A stretch of DNA of 64,000 nt from Ligula intestinalis (GCA_036362985.1 JAYGXS010000001.1:69701190-69765189); one strand, 5' to 3'; positions 32,432-45,189 are shown, numbered from the stretch's first letter. Notes: generated from the sequence alone by a model not told the origin. A program made the numbers and translations.

Positions 32432-35400
32432 CTAAAAAATTTCAACAGAATTATCCTTTACATCGATTGGAATCTCATAATGGCCTCCGAAATCACTTCA
32501 CCCATACCACTTTTCACTGTGTGAAGTCCCAAAATACTATGGAAATTTTTTAATGTAGGACAGCATGAATTTTATAATGCCTCGTCCTGTATCGCCAAGA
32601 AATAAATTAGTTTAAGGGCAAACATAAACAAACTACTTTAGCATCAGAAGAAACATTTAATATACTTTATGCACCATCGCCTCAAAGTAACTAATATAGC
32701 TCATAGTCAATAAATTTCAATGTTCGGAGCAGTTTTCACACAAGGTTAACATTTAAGTGTGCAAATATCAGAAAGCATTATTTTTTGTCATAAAATTCCT
32801 AACTTTTACAGTGTGCCAATTGAAATTCTTATATTTATTATAGAAAGCACTATACATGTTTAAACTTTTCCCTAATAATTTTGTTATAATTTAATATAGA
32901 GACTGCCGCGAAAAGCGTCAATACTTATAATGTTTTCACAAAGAGGAACTAATATTTCATTCGCATGGCCATCAATGAAACTTTTGTTTTATACCGCATT
33001 CCAAGCCATGGGGAGTTTGTTTTTATCGTGAACTATGCTAAATACATCGATGATCATGTTATTATTGACTTAATATCTAAAAATAATTTACACGGATAAC
33101 ATGACTGAATCAGTGTCATGGTATTAAATAATGCCTCAGCAAAAGTTGCTCCACGCGTGACCAGTGTAAATTATGTAAATCTTGAATTAAGGTTTTTTCA
33201 AAAGCCTTATTTTTTTATTCAGTGGGCATACCTTTAATAAATTTAAATTATAGAAGAGAGTAACCTATTTTACAAGGACTAAGAAACATTAAGCATATTT
33301 TGCAAAAAAATTGCCTACTTGTGTAGTACACTATCTGCAACTGTAATAATGCGATAAAAAAATATGATGTGATGCCCACTGATTTAATAACAGTGAGTGA
33401 CAGCTTTGCGTGGGATTAATAAGTGCTAGTGAGAAGTTGGAAGCTTTTAAAATTAGAACGCCTGCGAAAATTTAGATTTTTCATTAATTGGTCATTGCAT
33501 ACAACCAAAATGAGTTACCCTTTAGTGTATGCAATTTAAAAAAGCAAATATTCTAGAAATTAAGTAAAGATAAATGAAATGCTCACGTCCTTATTCTAGA
33601 AAATTAGTCAAGCTTTGTATACGCCAGAATCGTTTATACATAGAAACGAAAGTTGAGCCGCAATGGTCTAGCTATTGTTATTTATACATTTGATCTTATT
33701 TGAAGTTCAACGATGATACCCATATAGGCATTTAAGAAGCAAACTAAGACCAACGTACCTAGTCGGGTATTTATCGTTAGTCCTACACAGTAATGCTTAC
33801 TGGATATAGCTCATTACATATCTAAATCAAAAAATATCATGAAAACTCTTTCTTTTTCTTTAATGTTGGCCGATTTCAGAGTTGTCATTTTAAAATAGAA
33901 AACAAAAGTCAGGAATTTAACGTTTGTTGTAAGATTTCCGGAGATTCCAGAAGCACTTTAATTGAAAAGCCATTTTCGGGACATTTTCAAAGAAAAATCC
34001 TGTATTTCGACGGTCACAAAAAGTACCGATTTTGCAATAAATGTGTTAAAGTATGGCGCTAAATGAAGCTAATTTTGTGAGAACGTAAAATGAACCAGTG
34101 TTTTTTCGCATTCATTGTCATAAGGAGAGCATTTTCACCTGTCAATTTTAGAAGTGCTGATGAATCGAATTGAATGTAAAGACGGCAAAGACGTAAAAGT
34201 AAATTAATCAGTCTTGTGCGTGCAAAATGAGCTGATATTTTATGTTTGATTTTGCTAGAAAAGAAGCATAAAATTTTGTTTAAGTAAATTGAAAATAATC
34301 AATGTAAGACGTAAGCTGGACAGAAAAACTACATAAATATCTTTACAGTTTCTAATTTTCTGGTAAAACATATTCATATTTTGACTGTCTGGCTTTTTCC
34401 TATCGGTGACAAGTATTTTTTAAAGCCAGATAAGTTAATAATTAAGCAAGATTTGTGACAAAACAAATCACATTATAAGCGCACTTGGGATATGTTTTAC
34501 TGTAACTAGTTAACCTTAACCTGAAATCCAAAATATTGGTTCATCTATATGATTTCCAAATCAGGACACGGTATGAAAAATAGCAAATGCTTTGAAATAG
34601 CCGATTTGGCTGCAATCAGGAAAATTCTAAGCCGCCATTTTGGCATGTTTAGGTAAGCTAACTCCTTCTTTGCATTTACTCCGTTATAACTGCCACAAAA
34701 CGCAGAAAAAAATGTTTTCCTATATTGTTTGCTCTCATTCTTAGGAAGGAACTAGTCGGGTTGTTTTCCAGCATTATGGACAAGCATAACTTTTTGTCGA
34801 TTGAATAAGACATGCGCACACTAGTATGGGAAAGGTTAGTCTTGTGGATATAAATTTTTTGCCTTTAACCTTATTTATTACGATACACGTTAGCAGGTCT
34901 AATTTATCCAACGGTTATCACTCAAGTACAACTGTCTGCATCCTTGAAATTCCATCTGGTATGGCTTGTCGTTTATAGTGCTATTCGTTTTAAATGAGGA
35001 CCTACGATACGCATTAATTTACCCTAAAGAATGTTTTGCTGCGTCTTAACGGCACTTCATAAAAACAGTGTCCTATATTTTCTAATAAGAATACATTTAA
35101 AAATTCGCGAATACTAGTAAAACAGACGTATTAATGTAAATATAAATTTAGGTATTGCTTGCATACTACATCCTCACGTTGAACTTTACATAAGTTTTGA
35201 CTTAGAGAATTTATATATGAAGGCCTGCTATCAAAACTATTCTTGTTTTTATTTTTTTTCGTCCACCATACTGCATCGGATTATTCAATGATAAAAGGTC
35301 AAATGCCTCCAGTATCCACAATGCTTATTCAGCTTTGACGGTTTGACGGTAGCTCGTAAAAACAGTTTATTTCAGGAACAACTAACCAATTAATGCTCAA

Positions 35401-36157
35401 CTAGGCCACGTATGTAACAAATGCGGAATAATCTGGAATCAAAATTTCTTAATTTTTGGAAAATTAACATACAAAGATTCAGGCAGCAGAATTTGTATCA
35501 TCGTTGACGCAAAAGCGATAAATAAGAGCATACACTTATTTTTATTTTTATTGATAAATCCTTTTTAACACAGGGCCCGGCCTATTTTTCGGCCATTCCT
35601 TAGTTACATCCCAAAAGAGTAAGCATCAAAAATAATTCTACAATTAAACTTCTTTCAGAAATTGTTTGAAGTACAAGTGTGGACCAAACAATTCGAAAAA
35701 ACTCAGCCACTGGCACCGTTGCTTGGCCTGTCCACCCCCTTCGTACGAGGGGATCAACGACTGGACTTCCGATATTTTATAACGCTTGACGAATAAAAAT
35801 GGCTCGTTTTAATAATTTTATCACCTTTAGTGCGGACCCAGGTTGACGATGCTTTTATTGCATCATTGTGAGGGCAACCGGTGCCCCTCATTTCATATTC
35901 ACGCTCGACGCCCGCTACTCGCAAACTTTACTGCCGATATTCCTTCACCACCCTGTCCCGCAGTTTCCATCAGCGCTGCATTCAAAACCGATATTCTGGT
36001 TACTATAGCGAAACCACATATCAATCCAAAAAAACTACTGTATGTGTAATGTCTGCTTCTCCATATTCTAACTGCCTGTTTGTCTGCCTTAAGATATATA
36101 CCACGTTCTTCAACTTCCCCACAATAATTTAGCCATGCGTGTATATTAAATGCTTAC
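32432..36157. other. AT-rich region upstream of the first sure HYDIN exon
   Basis: 3.7 kb, strongly AT-rich from 32450 to 35700. If 36158-36275 belongs to HYDIN then this is its first intron(s) and should hide at least one short exon (phase 1 in, phase 2 out); I could not find it. Confidence 0.5.
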
Positions 36158-36275
36158 CACACTCTTTCAGCGTTCCATACTCGGGAAAATGCTTCAGGCG
36201 GGTTGCTCTAGACGCTGTCAGCCGGTACAAGTACTCATCCTCCACCCCGTCTTCAGTAATCTTATTTAAGGTCAT
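36158..36275 (-). CDS. Candidate first coding exon upstream of HYDIN
   Basis: An ATG at 36275 opens 39 codons with a balanced, charged composition (begins MTLNKITEDG, ends GTLKEC) and then a good donor, GTAAGC. It lies upstream of and on the same strand as HYDIN. It ends in phase 1, whereas the next recognised HYDIN exon (32431) needs phase 2 before it, so at least one exon between them is missing if this belongs to HYDIN. I do not recognise the peptide; it could be the start of HYDIN or of something else. Confidence 0.4.
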
Positions 36276-37870
36276 TTATTCGCACGACTGCTTCTAAAGG
36301 CAGTCGACGCTAGAAACATGTCCATCAATGCAAAAATATAAAGCTGCGTTAACTAGTTGTTTTATAAGTCAAGAACGAGCAATTTCCCCGACTGCCTAAT
36401 GGCAGCGTCCCAATCCGTTTGGACCAAGTGCTAATAATCGCAGAGACAGAACCAAGAACATCAAGGCAAACAAACATACGCACAGAAAAAACACAGAAAA
36501 ACTGCATAAAATTTTAGTTTCTTAGAGGCATTCAACGCAGTTCCAAAACGAACTGCGTACGTACACAAAGAGACCAAGTAATTTAAAAAATCGAGTTTAT
36601 GAAAACTAGCCTAAGATAAGTGGATAATTCTGCTCATAAACTTAATGTGTTTGATGAAAAAGACTATTACATTAAGTTTTGAATTATAACAGCACTGAAT
36701 TCTCACAAATGCCCCAAGCCTTTCCAATGGTATTGGTGTGCACAGATAGATTATTTTAACCACACGGGGCGTCAAGGTTAGGACCAGTTGGTATGGCTGA
36801 GTAAAGTATAACAAACGTTCGATGTTTGGCTAATTATTGTGAGTTACATAGTGTTGGCAAGTTAAGAGTCGCATAAATCAACTTTTATAAATGATTGCTA
36901 AGGTTTTTCAGATGAATTTATAAGTGATTGGATTACACAGAATCAGCAGAGGTTGTGAATCAACACTGTATTACAGAAACGCCACATATCACGTAGCGGG
37001 TCCATTTTATTATTATATTGACAAAGATGTAATCCTCTGCATCAAGATCTCTTAATTTTGGAACCGACTTGTGTTCTTACGGCAGTAAGACTCAATTGTT
37101 TTAGAAGGACACCATCACTTTAGGTCACTTTAAGTCGTTTTATTGAGAAAATGAGATTTTCACATTTGAGCGCCCTATTTATGTCCAATAACAGCATGAG
37201 AATAATTTTTAGTACAGTTTAGCTGGGAAATTTTAAGTAATCGGTGGGTGATTGCAGGACGCAAATTCTCGCCACTGGTTTAATCTTGATTATATGTACA
37301 CCCTAATAGCAATTTGTGGACCTGTGGTATTGTAAACTCATGCACACACAATATCTCACTTTTCATTGGCTTAAACTTATGCATAATGATATGTCAGTCT
37401 GCCTTAATGTGAATGGCTGCAATCTGATTGGCTACTCCAACTGCTTTCACTAGCGGCAACTTTGGACTGCATTCTGTCGTATGGCACGTGCGCTGCTGAT
37501 CGCGTAAGCGGGCTATCTATGCTGTGGCTTTATCTATGTCATAAATTCTGATATGCTGCTTTTCTTTTGTTGTATGTGGAAGCCTACACCAAGAAGTACC
37601 CTTTGAAGATATGCTAAACGCATGAAGGAGGTACCCCCTGTCCGGCGAAAAATGTAGGGTCTACATTGTGGACCCAATGTAGGATTCCCGTAGAATCCTA
37701 TAATTGTTCCACGTAATAATAAGGTTTAATAAGGTTTATTTGTAGAGCACATCTTTGGCGCCGTCAAAAACCCCAGAAGGCAAGAAAAAAACCTAACCCA
37801 AACCCCTTCTTTTGCAGTGACTATTGTATTTGTTTTGGTCTTTTGCTTGGTCAATAGTTTGCGAAATGAG
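36276..37870. other. Intergenic or 5' flanking region, no recognised gene
   Basis: 1.6 kb without coding signal. Near 37720-37750 there is a small AATAAGGTTT duplication. It ends at a short assembly gap. Confidence 0.5.
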
Positions 37871-37880
37871 NNNNNNNNNN
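37871..37880. other. Assembly gap (10 N)
   Basis: Ten N of nominal size, beside a LINE-derived region. Confidence 0.99.
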
Positions 37881-38170
37881 TATCATCTTATTTGTTTCAA
37901 TGTTCTGGGCTAACTCGTGAATCTCTGTAATGCGTCTGAGCGTAGATAGATAACTAATACATGGGTCGTGGAGTTGTTTTTTAAGTTTTAGTAGCCGTTT
38001 GGAAATGAAGTTTGGGATTAGTGATTTCTTACATGGGGATCTCTCGTCAATTAGGGTATCTCGAATTAAATAAAGGGTGGCATATAATATGTTTACAGCT
38101 TGGAGATGCGACCATGATACACCTTTGCTTTGCCAAGAGCCGAGGAACCCGCCACGTCGTCAGCAGTCGG
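37881..38170 (-). pseudogene. Possible fragment of an R4/Dong-like LINE (linker upstream of RT)
   Basis: The minus strand has an open stretch of about 90 codons with no start: SWSHLQAVNILYATLYLIRD, then KRLLKLKKQLHDPCISYLST. The pattern 'LN-ILYA--Y---' followed by a basic 'I/L-x-x-LRKxL-x-L' helix resembles the linker of R4/Dong-like retrotransposons, from memory only. It runs into the 10-N gap, so the RT that should follow cannot be seen. It could be an unrelated exon. Confidence 0.3.
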
Positions 38171-38694
38171 TCGATAGGAGAAAGGGTGTGACAGGGCCGC
38201 GTAGCCTAGGACCATAGGTGCGGTAGGTGCGTCCTCAGACACGATCGGCGCAGATCGCACAGTGAGCAGAGATGTCATAGCTAGATAATGTCTGAAACTC
38301 ATTTGGTTAAGTACTAATAATAATACTACTTACAAATTACTATAAGTATATATTATAGCATTTCTAGCATTTCAAGGTTTGGATGTAGAGCACCTCAATT
38401 TTTGAATTCAGAATACTTCAGTGATTGGATTTGGAGCACTTAATCGTGACGATACTCATTAAATCGGTCCAGGAAGGGCATTCCATGCCTGGATTACCCT
38501 CTTAGAGAAAAAGAATTTTCTTGGGTCAAGTCTTGCCCCAGCCACCTCGCAGCTTAGAGGTGGTGGCCCGCTCAAAGAAGTCATTTGTTTGGAGGCAGCC
38601 ATCCTGACCACGCAACATGTGAAATGCCTGGATTAGGTCCCTACGTAGCTGCCTGTAATCCAGAGGAAACAAGTCCAGATTTACCAATCGGGTC

Positions 38695-39206
38695 TCATAA
38701 GGGAGGTTCCGTTGCGCGTCTTTGTACCCTTTCGAGGTTTTTTTTGTCTCTGGCTGTCCAAGGTCTCCAGGCTTGGATGGCAAATTCCAGTTTAGGTCGC
38801 ACGAACGTGCCGAATGCCTTGCCAAATACAACTTTGTCAAACTTAGCAAAGGCGCGCTTGATTAGATACAAGCTCGACATTGCGGATTTAGCCACTTTCA
38901 GGACGTGGAGTGATGGCTTCAGTGAAGGCGTGAACCACACCCCCAGGTCTTTCTGAGCCTCTACTTCTGGCAGCGGCGTGTGATTCAGGTAATACACCCT
39001 CCGAGGCGTAGTGCTGGTTCTACCAAAGCGCATTAGGTTGCATTTGGCCACATTGAATGGCATGAGCCAAAGGGTCGACCATTGCTCCAGTCTATGCAAA
39101 TTTGCCTGGAGGTTTAATTCATCGTCTTGGTTGCGTATGACCTTCCAAAGTTTTATGTCATCAGCAAACATTGCGATTTCGCAGTTTAGTCCGCTTATGC
39201 AGTCAT

Positions 39207-39266
<60 letters not shown>

Positions 39267-40093
39267 AAGAGAATAGGGCCAAGAACAGATCCCTGTGGAA
39301 CCCCGCTCTCAACTGCTACCTCCGCCGACCGCTGTTCGCCAATACATACGGTCTGGGTACGACCAGTCAAGAAGTTTGCTATCCACTGCAAAAGGTTTCC
39401 CCTTACCCCTATGCGGCTGAGCTTGTATAAGAGACGTTGATGGGGCACCGTGTCAAACGCCTTCTTGAAGTCTACGAAGACTGTATGCACCGTATTCCCT
39501 TCATCGATCGCTCGGGTCCATTGTTCTAGACAATAGAGCAGATTGGTCAAGCAGGAACTTCCCCTGCGGAATTCATGCTGCTTATCAGAAAGAAGTTGAT
39601 GTTGCTCCAAAAAGTGCATCAGCTCGCGTTTGACTATGCGTTCCATAAGCTTGCAGGATATTGAGGTGGGGCTGACCGGTCTATAGTTATTTGCGGCCGC
39701 CCGACTCCCACTTTTGTGGATGGGTGAGATCCACGCTGCCTTCCAATCGGGTGGCACTTGTCCAGTATTAACAGAAGCTCAAACGAGTAGGTACAGGGGT
39801 ACCGCCAACTCTATGGCTAGCTCTTTTAATAGCTTTGCAGGTATCTCATCCGGACCTGACGACTTCGTTTCTTTAAGCTGTAGAAGTTCTCGCAGAACGG
39901 TAGTTTCCGTGAGTGCAACCGAGTCTATGGTGTGGATCACACCCACACTGCAGTTAATAGCGGTGAACTCAGCCTCTCTTGTAAAGACCGACTGGAAGAA
40001 GCAGGATAGATGTTTCGCCTTTTCGTTAATCTCGCAAATTTCTACACCGTCGTCTGTTTTTAGCAGAGGAATAGGGTCTCTATTTTGAGTACA
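38695..40093 (-). pseudogene. LINE A reverse transcriptase, interrupted by a TA microsatellite
   Basis: The frame of the endonuclease continues: KSSGPDEIPAKLLKELA, a second stop, PDWKAAWISPIHKSGSRAA, NNYRPVSPTSISCKLMERIV, VFVDFKKAFDTVPHQRLL, GVPQGSVLGPILFLIY. There the expected 'YVND' is replaced by (TA)n at about 39209-39263, read as repeating Ile-Tyr, which also changes the frame. Downstream comes DCISGLNCEIAMFADDIKLW (catalytic FADD intact) and QKDLGVWFTPSLKPS. Confidence 0.93.
39209..39263. repeat. (TA)n microsatellite inside the RT gene
   Basis: About 27 TA units. It occupies the place of the ATATATGTTAAT-like codons of the conserved FLIYVND motif, so it probably grew from that short TA run. 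Confidence 0.9.
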
Positions 40094-41227
40094 TTACCTA
40101 ACGTAGCTGTAGAAAAGCTTTGGATTTCCTACTGCACGATTTATTAGATTACTCTCGAAGTTTTGTCGGCTAATTCGTATCAGGCTCTTAAGCTTGTTTC
40201 TCTGTGCCTTATACCTATTGTACGATTCGGGGGTCCTCTCTCTGCGATCGATTTTTAACAGCCTTCCTTTGCGGTTTACTTCTCTCGTTAGCGTCGGCGG
40301 TAGCCATCGAGGCCTATTTGTTACTTTCTTTACCGTGATATGACAGAAATCGGTAATTAGTCCGTGTAATACGGCTTTGAATGCCGACCAATCATCGAGA
40401 ACGCACCAGGTGAATAGTTCGTTCCAGTCTATCTCGCTTACTGTGGTTTTCATTTGTGTAAAGTCCCCTCTCCAGATGTTGCGTCTGGTTACCGCACTAC
40501 GATCGGGCACAGAGAAGAGTGAATATTCCCACTGTAGCACTACGTGATCACTTTTTCCGAGAGGTGGTAAACAATTTACAATGTCAACGCTATCAGGTGC
40601 TTTGGTAAGTACTAGGTCTAAGCAATTAGCTTGTTGCCCTTCGCGTAATCTGGTCGGATATAGGACGTGTTGTGTTAGAAAAGATGCCTGTACTGTGCGC
40701 AGGAGTCGTCGATCGAAATTTACTTCTGAACCGGGTGCAGAACTCACATTCCAGTCGATATGGGGGGCGTTAAAGTCTCCAATGAACATGACATCGGATC
40801 TCCTAGCAATTTCTTCGACTCCTTCTATCAGAATATTGTCTGACTGTTGGTTGCTCGATGGTGGACGGTAGACCGCCATGATGTCAAGGGTCTGTGACCC
40901 CGGTGTTCTAACGGTGAGCCATATTGCCTCTATATTGCCCGAAAGGTTTTCGGATTTGTCGGACACGATCAGGCCGTGTCTAACATTGATAAGCACACCC
41001 CCACCCCGATGCCCGACTCTATCTTTTCGGAAAACTTGAAACCCGGGGAGAGCAATTTCCTGGTCGCCTACCATCGTGGACAACCATGTTTCTGTTATGC
41101 AGACGACGTCTGGTTCCTGTTGGCACGTAATAATCTTAAGCTCATCTAATTTGGAGAGCAGGGTTTGTGCATTGATTAACATGCACTTTAGTTTCTTTGT
41201 GCGGTGTAACCCAGTTGTGACAGTCAC
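40094..41227 (-). pseudogene. LINE A endonuclease domain
   Basis: 377 codons with the exonuclease-endonuclease-phosphatase motifs in order: MLINAQTLLSKLDEL, VCITETWLS, RGGGVLINV, MAVYRPPSS, MFIGDFNAPHIDW, NCLDLVLT, GKSDHVVLQW. It nicks target DNA to prime reverse transcription. The frame ends at a TAA after LFYSYVR, where element B reads on into its RT, so the stop is a nonsense mutation inside ORF2; the same frame continues into the RT below. Confidence 0.93.
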
Positions 41228-41552
41228 TTCCTGACCGTCGTTCGGAGTATTACGGTTCGGTTCAATGTTTTCTTCTGAATTATCTTCCCGTTGAAGATTT
41301 TCAGGCCTACCTCGCCATTCTTGTTCCTCGACTGTAGTTCCGCTACTAGTTCCGCTACTAGTTGTTGCTGATACTCCATTAAGTGTTTATCAGAGCTAGT
41401 TACTCTGAAGCACCTCCAAAAGCGGTTTCTTTTTTGAAAGTGGCCTGCAAGTTTGAGTTCATCCACTTCGGGCGATTCGTAATTGTCTTTTTTCTGAAGG
41501 AACAGTTGAGACAAACAGTCCTTCTCAACGTCCTTCCTCGCTTTGAGTGTAG

Positions 41553-41570
41553 GTCAGTCAGTCAGTCAGT
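41553..41570. repeat. LINE B 3' tail, (GTCA)n
   Basis: Four to five GTCA units on plus (TGAC on minus) where the LINE B C-terminal region ends and LINE A begins. Short tandem repeats are usual at CR1-type 3' ends. Confidence 0.75.
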
Positions 41571-42267
41571 ATATTTGAGGGAAAAATAGGCTTGCGCCTT
41601 TGAACTCCCTATTTGTCACATCAAAATCTCAAGAATTATAAACAATTTTAACAAGTTTTCAGTCAGGAAAATATAGACAGTCACATGGTGCAGTGGTGTT
41701 TCAAGGTTAATTTGTCACATAGCTCACGTTGTGTTGTAGCATGTGTATATCAAGTCAGAGTTTGAATATCTCCACAGATTGGGGCATAACAATCGCCTCG
41801 GGAAGGTTATTCCACGGGTCCACGACACGACTGGAGAAAAAATTCTTCCGTACATCCAATCGTCCTTGGGGCACATACAGTTTTAAGGGATGCCCCCGGA
41901 GATTAGTTGTGGTATGGCGATTTGGAAGAAGTCGTCACACATTAAAAGCGCAGTCAAAACCACGCACGATACGGAAGGATTGTATCAAATCTCCGCGTAA
42001 CTGTCTATAACTCAAAGGATAGAGATTAAGGTTATTTAGGCGGATCTCATACGCTAGTGAACCTTGGCCTCTTACTAATTTTGCTGCTCGCCGCTGCACC
42101 CTCCCAAGTACGGTATAATCCTACCGCATCCACGGTCTTCAGGCTTGAATCGCGTATTCAAGATGTGGCCTTATGAAGGTACTGAAGATTTTCGAGAAAC
42201 AGTCTTCATCAAAAACCGTGAATGCCCGCTTGATGGCGTACAACATTGAAGTTGCAGTTTTAGCCGC

Positions 42268-43530
42268 CTAACAACATTGTGCAGAAGGTTTGAGATTGTC
42301 TGTCATCCAGATTCCAAGATCCTTATGTATTTCTGTTTCTTGCAGAAGGATTCCGTTCAGATGGTAGGGTCGCGCATAAGGCACCGCATTTCGATTTCCC
42401 AGGCGCAGCAGAGTGCATTTATTAGAATTGAAGGACAGCAGCCATCTATGCGACCAATCGTTTAATCGACACAGATTTTCCTGGAAGTTATCTTCATCGG
42501 CAGCACACCTGATGAACCTCCATATTTTTACATCAGCTGCAAACATGGCACACTCGCAGTCCCATTCCTGTACACAATCATTAACGAACAAGAGAAAGAG
42601 GGTGGGTCCGAGTACTGAACCTAGAGGTACTCCACTCTCGATGACTGTCGGCCTTGATTTTTGTCGTCCTACACACACCGTTTGGGAACGACCAGATAGG
42701 AGATTCTGAATCCACGTAAGAAGTCTGCCTCCGATACCCATCAGTCTCAACTTATGCAGGAGACGTTTGTGTGGAACACTGTCAAAGGCCTTCTGGAAAT
42801 CAATGTAGGCTGCATGTACAGTTTCTTTTGCATCAATTGCCCTTGTCCAGCTTTGCATCGTATAAAGCAAGTTTGTTACACATGACCTTCCCCTACGGAA
42901 TCCAAATTGCGCATTCGACAATATATTGTGAGTTTCACAATATATCATCAATTGCTTCTTGATGATCTTCTCCATTACTTTGAAGCATATGGAGGTCAGA
43001 CTCACGGGTCTGTAGTTATTTGCAGATGCACGACCACCGCTTTTGTAAAGCGGTGTAATATGCATTGATTTCCAGTCCGGAGGAAGTATTCCAGTATCAA
43101 ACGATTTCTGGCACACTAGTGAAAGGGGTTTAGCTAGCTCTCTAGCAAGTTCCTTGAGCAATTTGGCAGGAATTTCATCTGGACCCAGAGATAAACATTC
43201 CTTCAAGCTTTTTAGTTCTTGAAAAATCGTCTCTTCTTCAAACAAAATATCCCCAATATTTGGTGCTTCCACGACCTCGTCAACAGTTGAGACGACGGGA
43301 GGTTCTATGGTGAAGACAGACTGAAAGAACTCAGCAAAATGTTCTGCTTTGTTTTTACAGTCGGAGATTTCGTGACTATCATCAGTTTGCTGAACAGATA
43401 TCGGGTTTCTGTTACGTGTGCTTTTCCGTAAATAACTGTATAGCAACTTTGGATTATTGACAGCTCGACTAAGTAGATCGCTCTCAAAGTCCCGTCGTGC
43501 TTTGAAAACAATTTTTTTACCTTGTTCCAC
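42268..43530 (-). pseudogene. LINE B reverse transcriptase with mutated catalytic box
   Basis: 420 codons: LLYSYLRKSTRNRNPIS, LSLGPDEIPAKLLKELA, PDWKSMHITPLYKSGGRASA, NNYRPVSLTSICFKVMEKII, AQFGFRRGRSCVTNLLY, AYIDFQKAFDSVPHKRLL, GVPLGSVLGPTLFLLFVND, and MFAADVKIW where family members have FADD. The first catalytic aspartate is thus Ala, and the usual VPQGS is VPLGS. Later HKDLGIWMTDNLKPS. The C-terminal part follows in other frames to about 41770 (RQLRGDLIQSFRIV, RKNFFSSRVVDPWNNLPEAI). Confidence 0.93.
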
Positions 43531-43836
43531 TGGATGTTGTACTGTTCAAAATCTTCGTTGCGGCTTGTGTTGCAAAACTTCTTCCAAAGCTTTCGTTTTT
43601 TATTGATCTCTCTTTTGATAGCTCTGTTCAGCCATGGAGGTCGGCTAGATACCTTTGGGCACTGAAAGTGGACAATGACTGCGCATTAGCTGCAACAACC
43701 ACTCCTTAAATGTATTCCAGTCCTCAGTGACATCCCCAGAGAAAAGAAGACCCCAGTCTATTTGTGATGCCTCTACTCTCATTTTTGAGAAGTCACCTCG
43801 CCATACATTTGGCCTTAGTTCGTCTACTGTAGGGGG

Positions 43837-44990
43837 TCATGAGTAAAGACCATAATCCCACAAAAGTACGGCATGATCACTTTGACCTAGTGGAGGTAGG
43901 CAACATACCTCGTCTATAGTGTCGGGATGCTTCGTGAAGACTAGATCTAGACAACTAGCTTGTTGCCCTCCACGTGCTCTAGTTGAAACAAGGACGTGTT
44001 GTGTGAGAAGGGCCTCAAGTGTTGTTGTTAGCAGATGGTGATCAAAGGCATTTTTAGAACAATTGGCCCGCAAGTTGTTCCAACATATGCTGGGTGCATT
44101 GAAGTCATCCATGAGTACAACATCAGGTCGACTTCCTATCTCCTTTATGCACACCAGTAAACGCGCATCTGCATCACTGTTTGTCCGCGGTGGTCGGTAG
44201 ACAGTCACGGCTTCCAGGGGCTGCGACCCCCGTGCCTTAATTGTCAGCCAAATAGCCTCTATACCATGAGTAATCCTTTCAGGCTTCTCGCACACACTTA
44301 ATTCGTTCTTTACATACATAGCAACTCCTCCACCCTGGCGTTCAACTCGGTCTCGTCTAAATAGCTGGTATCTGCATAGCGCCACTTCTGAATCACTGAT
44401 GCTCTGTGATAGCCAGGTTTCTGTAATTGCTATGACATCAAGGGACCCATTGGCTACCTGTATTCGAAGTTCATCAAACTTCGAGAATAAACTCTGGGTG
44501 TTAGTATGTAGAAATTTCAGCCGGCGGGACTCTGCAGTGTCAAATGCGTTTGGGCGCGAGTTTGCCAGTACTACTGGACCGCAGCCATCATCAGGACTGA
44601 CTGCTTCCACAGCACTATGGTAGTTTTCTGTATTATTTGGTCCCTGAAGATAGCCAGATTGCTCTCTCTCCCGTAGTTCCGCCACCAATTCTCGGCGTTT
44701 CAGACGTTCTGCTGGAGAGTAGTCCGGCTGAAAAAACACCATCTTATGTGAATGGCGGAGAGCTGTCTTCCGGGACAGAACCAAGTTCACCTGTTCTTTG
44801 TTATCCAAGACTATCCTCAAAGGTCGAGGTCGGACAGTTTCCGACTGTTCAGTAATCTGTTTGCCTATCCTGAAAGCTCCACAAACTCCTATTGTCTCTC
44901 GCTCTCTAAAATTGTCTTTTAGCAGGTCCCGAAACTTTTCGACGTCCGCATCCGTCCTTTCCTTCGGAGTAGTTCCGTCTGATTCAGGTA
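43837..44990 (-). pseudogene. LINE B endonuclease domain with N-terminal linker
   Basis: Before the endonuclease, the frame from about 44990 holds a small basic module (GAFRIGKQITEQSETVRPRP, then LRIVLDNKEQVNLVLSRKTA) typical of the start of ORF2 in flatworm LINEs. Endonuclease motifs: FLHTNTQSLFSKFDELR, IAITETWLS, QGGGVAMYV, VTVYRPPR, VLMDDFNAPSICW (usual GDFN changed to DDFN), SCLDLVFT, GQSDHAVLLW. It ends at a stop after YGLYS; downstream sequence continues the family in a shifted frame. Confidence 0.9.
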
Positions 44991-45189
44991 GGCATTGAAC
45001 GGCTATGCAGTTTTGGCGGGCAAGGGAGACCCTTGATATATTCTAGCCCTACTGCCATCGGAAGACCCCGAGGTATCGATAAGAATGGCTTGTGACTTTG
45101 GGTTTTTCTTACCATCACCAGAGATAGGCTTCTTTTGGAAGCCGGGATGGCTTTGTTCAGAGCTGTCTTCGTTCTGCCTTCCTTCCGCA

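Larger units (their letters stand above)
38300..41552 (-). mobile_element. CR1/Jockey-like LINE 'A', nearly full ORF2, inactivated
   Basis: The minus-strand element has an apurinic-type endonuclease (40100-41227), an RT (about 38700-40090) and a C-terminal segment ending near 38440. The 5' part (41224-41514) is short compared with element B and looks internally deleted. It begins directly after the (GTCA)n tail of element B. The 3' end was not pinned; sequence becomes unlike element B below about 38400. Confidence 0.9.

Noticed and set aside
39011..39440. Plus-strand frames with long Ile-Tyr runs
   Set aside because: Artefact of the TA microsatellite opposite the LINE A RT gene.
43305..43511. 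Short minus-strand frame inside LINE B
   Set aside because: Alternative frame of the RT region, not a gene.
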